A DNA stretch of 64,000 nt from the NCBI GenBank assembly GCA_963281255.1, contig OY725495.1, positions 1 to 64,000 of the forward strand. Reading direction: 5' to 3'. The notes beneath the pieces are model-generated. The model saw only the letters and a program-made list of their open reading frames with translations, had not been told where the DNA came from and made no database searches. The position numbers and the translations under genes were made by a program. Position 1 is the first letter of the stretch. The number at the start of each line of letters is the position of its first letter. Positions 37,604 through 48,300 of this stretch are shown here, in pieces. This stretch comes from Aphrocallistes beatrix (taxonomy: Eukaryota > Porifera > Hexactinellida > Sceptrulophora > Aphrocallistidae).

Positions 37604-38105
37604 CCTACTGACAGATGCCGACTGCTGTGTGGGACCGGGGAGGTATATATATGGGTGAAGAAGCTGCAGAAACTATATTGCCGGCAATATTCGCTACCTT
37701 CTTCAACGCTTCACCTCATCACCCCCGGGGGCATCGCTACACAGCCAACTCTCCAGCAGGTCAGTATTATCCTACTCTTACACTTGACAAATAGACTTTA
37801 CAAATAGACCGACCTGATCTCTTCTCTTTTAGAATTCTCACCGCCAGATTCAGGCTGAAGGACTTGGACCAGATCTTCTGACTGATGGACTATCAGATCT
37901 TCTGACTGAGGGACTATCAGATCTTCTGACTGAGGGACTACCAGATCTTCAGACTGAGGGACTTCCAAACTGCCAGACCGTCGAGCTAAGGTATGTGTAA
38001 AATCTTAACGCCATCACTCACTTCTTTCCCATTTCCAAACTAATCAACTCCCTCCTTCTTTCTAGGTATGAGATGTCTCTAGCCTCACTCCTCACTCATC
38101 GCTAA
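37590..38105 (+). pseudogene. Candidate three-exon gene, copy 2 (ATG frame broken)
   Basis: Splice sites match copy 1: exon 1 ends 37759, exon 2 is 37833-37990, exon 3 begins 38066 with TAA at 38103-38105. A one-base difference just before the TATATATA (GGGGAGG here, GGGGAGAG in copy 1) puts the ATG at 37590 out of frame, with a stop after 22 codons. The exon 2 and 3 frame instead joins a long upstream open frame (from about 37340) that has no ATG. Either the allele is defective, the true start lies elsewhere, or the transcript is non-coding. Confidence 0.25.
37869..37964 (+). repeat. 24-bp tandem repeat (4 units), copy 2
   Basis: Counterpart of 14048-14143, with one difference in the last unit (CTTCAGACTG against CTTGAGACTG). 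The period preserves the reading frame of candidate exon 2. Confidence 0.85.
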
Positions 38106-38493
38106 TTTATTCATTTCCTGGGTAGTAGGGTACATTATTTTTCAGTTAGGTCAGTAGACTAGGTTAATAAGCTTTCAGTGCGCTTTATGAGGTATTCCAA
38201 ATTATACCTCCCGTCTAGGTTCAGTTTATCGTTATCGTGCATACCCCTTAGAGGGGTATAGCTAAAAATTGTTGATTCTATTAGGTTTGAATTTTTTGGG
38301 GGGGGGTTAATTATGAGCTTCAAATTTGTCCTGTCCATGTGGTCTCATCAATACATTCGTTAAGATAGGTTAAGGTTCAGCTTAAGGTCGAATAAGAGAG
38401 TAACTCTTCGTTTTCGTTCACGTGTAAAGTTAGCTTATAAGGTCGAATTCGAATATCGTTCAAAATTAAGTTCAGTGTAGGTGTAAGTTCGAA

Positions 38494-38845
38494 TACCCTC
38501 GTATCGTTTAAAGTTCAGTTAAGTTAAGTTTAAATTAATGTCCGATTTAGTCATAATTTTACATCCAAAATTCAATCGTACTCATTGTTGCATCCTAAGG
38601 GTATTGGGAGGTCCTTAAATGGTGTCAAGGTATAAGTATAGGTATAGTAAGTATACAGTTAGGTTACATAATGAGGGGTCTCTCAATTCGGAGGGGCTCC
38701 GGCCTTGACACCCTCCAATTCTAGCTCAGGTTGGGGAAAGGTACATGAATGCGTCCCAAGTGCATTCACAGTTAGCCACAAAACGGCTGCTGGAACCCTG
38801 AGGGGTCAACCTGAGTAATTAACTATAGGAACGGGCGGCAGGGAA
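38494..38845. other. 352-bp block present only in copy 2
   Basis: Copy 1 lacks this block; its junction shows GAA microhomology at the break. The block begins with a diverged repeat of its own left flank (TATCGTTTAAAGTTCAG against TATCGTTCAAAATTAAGTTCAG), which suggests it is ancestral and was deleted from copy 1. There is no inverted-repeat end or coding signal, so it does not look like a transposon. Confidence 0.7.
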
Positions 38846-38936
38846 ACATAGAAGGGGCATACACAGCAGGGGGGTCCACAGTTCGGCGACCGGAGAGGAA
38901 GGGATGGGGGTGGAGCCGGGGCGGACTAACACGGAC

Positions 38937-39106
38937 CGCGCCACTACACTGACGGAGGAGCTACACTGACCGCGTCGCTACACTGATGGAGGAGCTACAC
39001 GGACAGCGTCGCTACACTGATGGAGGAGCTACACGGACAGCGTCGCTACACTGATCGGGGAGATACACGGACCGCGTTACTACACTGATGGAGGAACCAC
39101 ATTGAT
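38937..39106. repeat. 34-bp minisatellite, 5 units, copy 2
   Basis: Counterpart of 14767-15004 with two fewer units; the first and last units are the same as in copy 1, so the copy-number change lies in the middle. Confidence 0.9.
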
Positions 39107-39443
39107 GAAGGAGCTGTTTAATGTCATTATATTATTCTTGTCATGTATACATATTCTCTATTCTGTTTTTGAACACAAATTGACTATTAAATTAGCTACA
39201 AATTTAGTCTACTAATTTCATATTGAAATGCTGGGTAAATAATCAAAGAATTACAATCGAGGTTCCGGGATCAGAAAGCATTTAATTATAATGATACGCA
39301 TATTTTAACTAATCTAATATAGCAATATAAGAAGCCCTACCTCATCAGCCTCCGTTTCATCTCTCTTAACTTAAATTGCTGGAATCAATATCAATTCGTC
39401 ATAACTATTTCATCATATTCATAATACCCATAATGTACATACA

Positions 39444-39630
39444 CAGTGGCGTTGCTAGGGGGGGGCGAGGGGGGCGGGCCGCCCCGGGCGGCGCTTAATA
39501 GGGGGCGGCACTTGACCTTGTGTTTCATAAAATATATATTGGTAAACTCAGAATTTTTCCAGAAATATGTGTTGAGGGGCGGCATGAAATACATCCGCCC
39601 CGGGCGACATAGGTGTAAGCTACGCCTCTG
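39444..39630. mobile_element. hAT-like MITE, copy 2 only
   Basis: A 187-bp GC-rich element with ends CAGTGGCGTTGCTAGG and, in reverse complement, CAGAGGCGTAGCTTAC, which resembles the common hAT end style CAGTGGCGTAGC. It is flanked by a near-perfect 8-bp target duplication, TACATACA (39436-39443) and CACATACA (39631-39638); 8 bp is the hAT hallmark. Internal GGGCGGC / CCGCCCCGGGCG segments extend the inverted symmetry. There is no transposase, so it is non-autonomous. Its right-hand target copy includes the first two bases of the adjacent pogo-like element, so it inserted after that element. Confidence 0.8.
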
Positions 39631-39636
39631 CACATA

Positions 39637-39824
39637 CAGTCGACTCCGCTTAATAGGGCCACTGTTTAATCGGGTCAGCCGCTTAATCGGGCCACTTTTG
39701 GCAGGACCGGAATAGCTCTCACACATAGAAGCTAATACAAAATATTTTCGGTTAATAGGGTCCTCCGCTTAATCGGGGCAAAATGTCCTCTGACCGATGT
39801 GGCCCTATTAAGCGGAGTCGACTG
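39637..39824. mobile_element. pogo/Tigger-like MITE, copy 2 only
   Basis: A 188-bp element with perfect terminal inverted repeats of at least 25 bp, beginning CAGTCGACTCCGCTTAATAG and ending in the reverse complement. It is flanked by TA (39635-39636 and 39825-39826), the target of the Tc1/mariner-pogo superfamily. Internal CCGCTTAATCGGG motifs repeat the end sequence. There is no coding capacity. Copy 1 has the intact empty site (GCACATATTATATT near 15330), so this is a filled/empty polymorphism. Confidence 0.85.
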
Positions 39825-40742
39825 TATTATATTTCACGTACCTGGAACATAAGCACTCTATCTGCCATCCTTCATGACGTAAAGTTGATGATGATATTAA
39901 CTTTTTCTTGTGGAAATTATCTCAATGTTTCCTCTCGGGACTCAATCTAAATGTACTGCATGTTAAACCCTATATAGTGTTGCATCTCCATTCGTTGCTA
40001 TATACTGCTTGTTCCCGCTTCATAGTGGTCCATATCAATTCGCAGGTATACTGCATGTTGACCTTCTATAGTGTTGTATTTCGATTCTTTGTTTTCTATT
40101 TAATTCATTTAGATTGAATCTTCATAGTACGTCCAATCTAATCTTTGACGCTTGATCTTTGAGTGCAAGTTTTTAATTCATTTAGTTTGGGTCCTCAGAG
40201 CACGCATTGAGATAATTTACAGTAGCATCATGCATCTATTTGCTACGAGCCTTGTATCTTCCTATGTGCTACGTTATACGGTTCTGTCGATCCCAGAGAT
40301 ATATTTGTTGATCAGTTAGCTCATTCCCGTTTAGTACAAACTGCAATAATTCCAAATTCCTCTCATAAATAATTGTTTGAATTGCTAATCGTATGGGGAA
40401 GCAGACTGCTGATGCCTTCCTCTTCACCTCACACGAAATGCGATTGCCCATTGTTCTATTTCGTAGCAACATAAGCACCAGATGTGTCATTGGGGCAGTT
40501 CTGAGCTAACTTCTCGAAATTTAGATTTCTGATTCAATTGATCATAAAGATAGTTAACTTCCATTCAAAGCTCAGATTAGACTTAATTAGACTTCATTGC
40601 TAATTTATGAAATGTTTGCTATAAACAGTTCCTTAAAACTATATTTTGTTTTTATAAATTGATTTTACATATTCTTTGCTTGAACATTTTATACCTCTCT
40701 TCTTGTCATTAACTCGAACTCTTTTTAGCTAGATTTAATCAT

Positions 40743-42323
40743 ATGCTTCATCACGTGCGATGCCAGCGATGTGTGCATCTCTTCATTCTTTTCCAATTAC
40801 TAAGTTCATATTCTATGGCTACACTCAACTTCGTGAATGCACCTTATAACTTCTCCATCCAAGAAAACGAGCCCATTGGAACTTTTTTAGGAAATATTTC
40901 TGCAATCTCTTCTGGCCTCAACCCTGTCACTTACCACATTGCTAATCAGTCGATTGAGCGCACTTTCAGCCTCGAACTGAATTCTGGAATACTTTGGACT
41001 AACTCTTCTCTAGATTTTGAGGCGCGGCCTTCCTATCAGTTGTCAATAGAGGCACGGGCTGGCACACAAAGTGCTTTCACTACTGTCATTGTTTCTGTGA
41101 GTTATTCTGGAACAAAAATTTTTCGCTTTTGTGCCAAACATTATTTGTTTATGGTTAGGTTATCGACATTGATGATGTCAGTCCTGTTTGTGAGAGGTTT
41201 TCTTTTACAATTTACGTCTCAGAAAACTCATCCTACTCCCCTCCAAACACTCTCCTCTCGCTGCCCTGCACAGACGTTGATTCAAGTGTTATTTACTATG
41301 ATTTCATTAGCGGGAACGGTAAGTACAAAGTTTTCTAGTGATACAAGTATTACCCAGATTCTACCACTTATATTCTCCTTAGATCAAATGAAATTTCAAA
41401 TTCTAAACTCTAGCTTCATTCTATTTGGGGCTTTGAACTACTCTGAAACATCTAATTACTCCATCTTAATTGCCGTTTCTGACAATTCCACTCCATCGCT
41501 GCATATTCGTGTCTTTGTGCAAGTGCTACCAAACTCTGATCTGCCCCCCGTATTCACACAGGATGGAAAATACAATCTCCAACTGTCAGAGGATGCTCCA
41601 ATTGGTCCCATCTATCAGGTATTTTAAACTTTTTACTAAAATCACAGGTTTCAATCAAATTAACCTTGCTTACTTCCCCAATAGATCGCCCTGACAAACG
41701 ACTATGCTGACTCCGCAGAAGTTATTGCCTACTCTATAGTGTCTGGAGACGGTTCCAGACATTTCTCAATCAATTCTTCCTCTGGCATTCTCTCCCTCCA
41801 CTCCAGCCTAGACCGCGAGAGCATTCCGCTCTACTCTCTCTTTATCTTGGCATTCGATCAGTCAGTCTACCCTCTCATGCTACGCACTGCCGTGGCTAAT
41901 GTTAACATTACTGTGTTGGATGTCAATGACAATGCACCAACATTCAACTCTGTCAACCTCTCTGCATTCATCTCGAAGGACTCCCCTCCCTCCACTCACG
42001 TCGTTACTCTTTCTTGCACTGACGCAGACAGTGGCAGCAACGGAACCATCGCCTCCTACTCGCTGGATTCCCCCTATTTCAGGATCGACTCTTTTCGAGG
42101 TGATGTCTACCTCAACGCATCTTTACCTGCCTTCTCGGCCCCTCAACTCAGTTTCCACTCCTCAGTTTCCTGCACTGATTCAGGGTCTCCACCTCTCTCG
42201 CGGCTAGACACATTGGTGATCTCGGTACGTCAGTCCAACCTCTATGCTCCAAACTTCACTGCCGTTTCTGCGACGTTTGATGTGCTGGAGAATATTTATC
42301 TTCCTGGAATGCCCTTATTCGAG
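40743..42323 (+). other. Cadherin exons 1-4 (signal peptide, EC1 to EC5), copy 2
   Basis: ATG 40743 begins MLHHVRCQRCVHLFILF, a basic then hydrophobic leader. A second in-frame ATG 24 codons later (MATLNF) would lose it, so I keep the first. Introns 1-3 are 62, 64 and 66 bp with phases 0, 1 and 0. EC1 has LDFE and DIDDVSP; EC2 has PCTDVD; EC3 has LDRE and DVNDNAP; EC4 has both cysteine motifs (SCTDADSG, SCTDSGSPP). The frame passes from EC5 PLFE into exon 5 VTATD. Confidence 0.9.
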
Positions 42324-45300
42324 GTTTGTTACTTAGAACTACGTACGGTAGAACCTCTAATCCGACATCGTTTTCTACCATAATTGGCGTTGGACGGTAG
42401 AAATTGACTGTATAATCCGACAGTTTTTTCGTTTCCCAAAGGGTGTCGGATTATGCAGCTTCGACTGTACATTATACTTTACGCAGTGTGTGTAATGCGT
42501 TGCGCTACCCTCTCACATAAACCCCACCCTGTAATTCATTATAGTGTCTTAGCCTCTTTCTATTCTCACTTTATATGTCATGTTATTGTGAACGTAATAT
42601 TACGACTACGCATTCCTTCCACCGCCATCTGTTCAGACATTTGCAAGGATTTATTTTGTGTTCATGGCTTCAAATTCTTTGTTTTGCGACCTGTAGGAGT
42701 TAAGATTTTCCGATCTCTTAGCAATTCTGCACGCAATTTATCCTCGGTTGGTTGGAAGCCACATTATATTGGCTCGAGATCGCCTTACAATTATCTAAGA
42801 CTATAAATTACTCCAATTTATCCTTTAATAACAATTATGTAATATTCAGTGGTCCAATGTGAAAGGATAATCTAGTGCACATGAATAAATTTGAAATGAT
42901 TTAACTTACACATGACTCAACGTTCCTTCTTATCCTCTCTCTATAAATGTATATCTTTATAAATTTAAGGATATAATCTATTTCGTACATTTCTAATCCT
43001 GACATTAATAGTTAACTGTATTATCACATCAAATATGTCGGCTGGCAAAAGAGTATCTTTCAAACCTAAATCAGCAGAAACTGTCAAAGTTCCTGATTTA
43101 ATAATCAACACTCACTCCTCCGGCTATGAAACGACACATTCTTCCAGTCCAATCGATCATCAAATGCAAGAACCACTCATCAAGCGTCCCCCGCCACCAG
43201 GGGATGAGCCACGCCCGTCAAATTGGAGGAGGAATTCGTCTGTGATAGGGAAATCTCTGCAATTCTGCTGCGCTGGATTAAAGCTGAATTCTTCTCAGGA
43301 AAGTTCCCCGGCAGAATCTCCCACAACACAGCCAAACGAAATCGAGAAGATGCGACAGGAGTTGAAGTTTCATTTCATGAATCCTTTCGAAAAGATGAAA
43401 TATAGAGAGCGACGGAGAATGCCTTGGAAGCTGATTTTTCAGATCCTCCAAGTCCTGGTCATCACTGTCCAGCTGTACACCTTCTCTCAGGCCAAATTCA
43501 GCGTCACTTCCTTCCTCTCGCAGAACAGCGCCACCTTCAAGCGCTACTTCATCAAAGACTACTCTTCGGACCCGGAAGACTACGCCATCTACACTGTGGA
43601 CGACCTTCAAGATTCTCTCAGCTTTGCGATAGGCCGCTACTACTGCATTCAGAACAAGAGCCTCGGCCCGTACGACTATTCCCTCCCGAACGGCTCTGTG
43701 CCGCTCATCAAGCTCTGTCTGAACAAGTACAAATCCGGAGCTATTTACTCTTTCAACCAATCCTACGACTTCGATTCTGAGACGGAAGACGTTTGCTACC
43801 AAATACCACAGAGTAATATATCGCAATCTTTGGCTAAGTATATCAACCACGACAACTTGGACAGTCTCATCAAGACGAGTCTAGTATTTTCTCTCAGCTC
43901 TGTTTATCTCAAGGCTTGGCCGACTCCTGACTGCGTGATTTTCTATATACAAATCCTATACGATCACTCTGATCACGACGGACTCGTGCCAGTAAGAGTG
44001 CACCACACTTACAACACCAAAGACTGCTTCAATCTGAGAATTGGTCGCACGGGGAATCAGCGCTTTGTCACTCCCAATCCTCTCAACCAATACGGCCTCT
44101 TCGACTCCCTCATCATCCTAATATGCGCTGTCACCAGCTTCCTCTGCCTGCGCTCTCTCCTGAGAACTCTGATGAAGGCTTTGCGCGTCAAGCGCTTCTT
44201 CGTCAAGCACTCCTCTCGCACGCTGACAGTTGGAGAGCTCTGGCCCATGTTTAATCTCTGGTTCATCAGTCTCCTATTTGGAAACATTTTCACTATCCTC
44301 GGGTCGATTTGGAAGATATTAATCGAGCACAAATTGCTTGAAACGGAACAATTCGACTGGTGCAGTCTGATGCTGGGAATTGGCATTTTGTTTGGTTGGT
44401 GCTCGATGCTTCGCTTCTTTTCGTACTTTGAAAAGTACAACATTTTACTGCTAACACTAAGACTCGCCATCCCCAACGTCATCCGATTCATAATCTGTAT
44501 TCTGATCGTCTACATCTCCTGCTGCCTCGTCGGCTGGGTGATTCTGGGTCCTTATCACTCGAAGTTCAGAGACTTCCTCACCACGAGCGAATGTCTCTTT
44601 TCCCTTCTCAACGGAGACGATATGTACAACACTTTCCAGGAGCTGCGACATGCTTCTGTCCCGATCCGAGTTTTCTGTGAGATCTATCTCTACGTCTTCA
44701 TCTCCCTCTTCATCTACGTCGTGCTCAGCCTCTTCATTTCCCTCATCTCGGAGACCTATGAGAACCTCAAGCATGGCGGGCGGATATTCTCTTACTGTCT
44801 GCTGGAGCAGTTCGCATACTGTAACGACGAAAGTCAGATGTACATCGGAGGGCAGCGCAGTGCATCCCCCGCCGGCCCCCACCCTCACCAACACTGTGGG
44901 ACTCAGCACCTGAACAACCTCGCACCTACTTCCTACCAATCTGGGAATATGATGGCATCCAACTCCTATCTTCCTGTGCCATCTGCCCATGCGAACATGG
45001 AGAGCGTGCACCTCAACAGTTACAGCTTCGTTAAGGAGTACCGCCCTGAGCCTCACCCCAAAGTCCTCTAGCATCCTACCCGCACTCTACATCCAATTTA
45101 TGAACGTACTTAGTTTTAACATTAATTTGGTGGACTCACCTTTGCAGTACTTTCTTATACTTGAATTGCATAGGCATGTGCACGTACTTGTATATGTTGT
45201 ATAGTTGTATAGCATTATTACTACCACGATGTGATATTTTGAATGGAAGAGTTACGTTTATTGTTATTCCAAAATTATAAACTGTTTTTATTCGTTGTGG

Positions 45301-48300
45301 GTACCTCGACGAACCTAACAATATAAAATTCTACGTGAGTATCATGGGGACCGATCTAAGTGGGGGAGATGCGAAATGTGACGCTATTTTATTGCTTAAT
45401 AACCTATTTTTCTTCAGGTAACGGCCACAGATTTGGATTCGGATTCCGAGGGGGACGTAGTCTATGCAGTGACAGGAGGAGATGATAGTAACGACTTCTT
45501 CTTTCCTGTCTCGTCCATCGGACACGTGCATACTTCTCTAACGCATTTCGATAGGGAATCTAGAGCTGAATACAAGTTTGAAGCCACAGCGACCGACAGA
45601 GCTCTGCAAGGATTCAGGAAATCCTCTGCGCTCCTCGTCACTGTGCTGGTGCGTGACGAGAACGACAACTCGCCTGTCTTCTCACAGCACAGCTATTTCA
45701 CTTCGATCCACGACAACAACACGATGGGTCTGCCTCTCCCTGCAGTCTCGTGCTCTGACTCTGACTCGGGAATGAACGGAAGAATCGAGTATTCTCTCAC
45801 GTTCGATCCCTTTCCTGTCCTCTCCATCGACTCTAGCACTGGAGCACTGCAGCTCAGCTCTGCTATCAGACTCGAGTCTGACTCCACTCGGATAATCACG
45901 TCCTACATCTTGTGTAGAGATGGCGGAGTCCCTCCAAGAAGTGACATTGCCTCCTACAACCTGCAGGTCGTTCCCGTTAACGAACACCCTCCAATGTTCC
46001 CGCAGGACAACTACACTGCAGACATCTTGCCTGAGGACAGCCCCCCCGAGACCTTCGTCATTCAAGTCACGGCTCTCGATCAGGATGCTTCCTCTGCGGG
46101 TCGCCAGCTGGAATACTCAATTCGTAGCTCGTTAGGATCCGATTTTTTCGCGATTGGCAGCAGCAGTGGGAACATCACAGTCAGTTCCCGTCTGAATGCC
46201 ACCCAGTTCCCGACGTACGAACTGATCGTGAAGGCCACTGGCGCCAAAAACTTGAGCGATGAGACCACTGTGTACATTCCCATCTTCAATGTCAATGAGG
46301 ACGCACCCGTCTTGCACCGAGTCTCGTTTATCAATCAGAACCAGACTGTGCAGGAGAACTCTCCCCCCGGCCTCCCTGTAGCGCGTATCCAATGCCTAGA
46401 CATGGATGATATCCTCCCTGACAAGATCTCGTATCGCTTGGATCCCAACTCTCTCATGACGCAGGAGTTCGTCGTAACCTCGGATGGACTGGTGACCACA
46501 GGTCCTGACCCCACTGACTGTGAGACGATGGATCGCTACGACATCGTCATTATCTGTTCTGACAACGAGTCTCCTCCTCGGACAGCGCAAGCCAGCATTC
46601 GCATCATGATTGGAGGAGTGAATGAAATAGCGCCTCATTTTGTTAATGGAGAAACTTTTATCTTTAGAGCTGTTGCAGAAAACGTTCCTTTATACACTGA
46701 AATTGTCAGAATAAATGCAGTTGACGAGGATTGTGGGTCTGATGGCGAAATCTTATCCTACAGGCTAACCAATGACCCTCTATACGACGACATTATCGGA
46801 CCTTGGTTTAATATTACGGATGGCGGTATGGTGTACACAATAGACTATCTGGATGGAGAACTTGTACCAAATAATATACTGATATTGACCTTGGAAGTGG
46901 AAGCGATTGATAACGGAAATCCGCCACTGACCTCTCGCGATCAAACAGAAGTAGGTGCCAGTGTAGTTTCCATAATTTCTGTGCTCATCATAAATATCAA
47001 TGACAAACCTCCAGAATTTAATGAAAGCAATCCCATTACAATAATAATCAACGAGAATACTTCTCCTAACATTCCAATCCACCAAGTTGAATGTACTGAT
47101 CCTGACAGAAAGGATGATGTGTTTATTGTTCCTAGAGGGAGCTCTGAGCCTTTCTCTGTTTCGAACGGAAACATTTCGGTGGCTTCTGGACATGTCATCG
47201 ACTACGAGATGTCCCAGCAACACACATTCTATCTCAGTTGCTCAGATTCTATTTTCACCACAGACATTCAAGTCAATGTTCTCGTGCGACCGCTCAATGA
47301 CAACCCAGTTCAGTTCCAGTCCAACTTCTACCAATTCAATCTGAGTCGTACCGCTACTCCCGGAGAGACGATCGGGGTTGCTGTCATCGTGGATGCAGAC
47401 ATCGATGAGTTGACTCTTCCTGTCGTAAGTGTTTTGAACTTCACAGGTCCCTTCAATCCTCTCACAGTAAACTCCGCCGGAGTCCTGACCCTCTCCTCTC
47501 TCATCTCGCCGAACCTGAACGATTCGTTCTATCTAGAGCTCCGAGTTGATGACGGGTTTTCCCGTGATAGCACTCTTGTCAAGATACAACTCGTTGAAGG
47601 AAACTTGAACTCGCCTGAGTTCTCTCAGGACCTGTACGTCGTAGGCCCTATCTCCGCTTCCGCAGGGGTGGATTCCTCGCTGTATAAGCTCATGTGCACG
47701 GACAGAGATTACGGATCGAATGGAGAGGTGGATTTCCGTATAACCCATTCGTTTCCTCAAGAAGACTTCTCTATCAGATCGGACGGAGTTCTGAGAGTGC
47801 TGAATCCTCTCAACGCGAGTCTCAACTCGGATTACAATCTGCTGGTCACTTGTTTCGATCACGGATCTCCTGTCAGATTCAACACTACAGTTGTGTCAGT
47901 TACTGTTTCCGGTGGAAATAACTGCCCACCCGTCTTCATTCTCACTGACACGTATTTTAACAGCATTTCTGAGGACGTACAATCCGGTGCGATGGTAGGT
48001 CAAGTGTTCACGACAGACTGCGACGTGGAAATGCACTCAAATCCTACTTACGTCACACTCTCACACCCCAGCCAGTTCTACATCGACCCTGTCGATGGAA
48101 AGATATTTGTCAAAGGGAACTTGGACCGAGAAACAGAAGAAGTGATAGACTTGCTTATCAGAGCTGACAACGATGACTTCGAACCGACCCACACATTCAG
48201 GATTACTCTGCTCGATGTGAATGACAACGCTCCGAGGTGCAGCCCTCGTGAATACTTCGTCCGGGTTGCAGAAAATGCGAGAGATGGAGAGTTCATTCTC

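Larger units (their letters stand above)
39107..40742. other. Copy-2 sequence upstream of the cadherin start, no gene
   Basis: AT-rich counterpart of 15005-16265, differing mainly by the transposon pair at 39444-39824. No gene was recognised. Confidence 0.55.
42324..45417 (+). other. Cadherin intron 4 (host intron), copy 2
   Basis: A 3,094-bp phase-0 intron, counterpart of 17846-20940. It contains the MITE at 42346-42467, TATAAA at 42942-42947, TRPML at 43035-45071, and about 350 bp with no recognised feature before the acceptor TTTTTCTTCAG. Confidence 0.88.

Noticed and set aside
37406-37807. 133-codon open frame in the copy-2 flank
   Set aside because: It starts at TTG and contains no ATG; it is better explained as the exon 1 region of the candidate spliced transcript.
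39391-39726. Open frames of about 90-110 codons at the copy-2 insertion
   Set aside because: They lie across the two MITEs, which explain the sequence; there is no transposase similarity.
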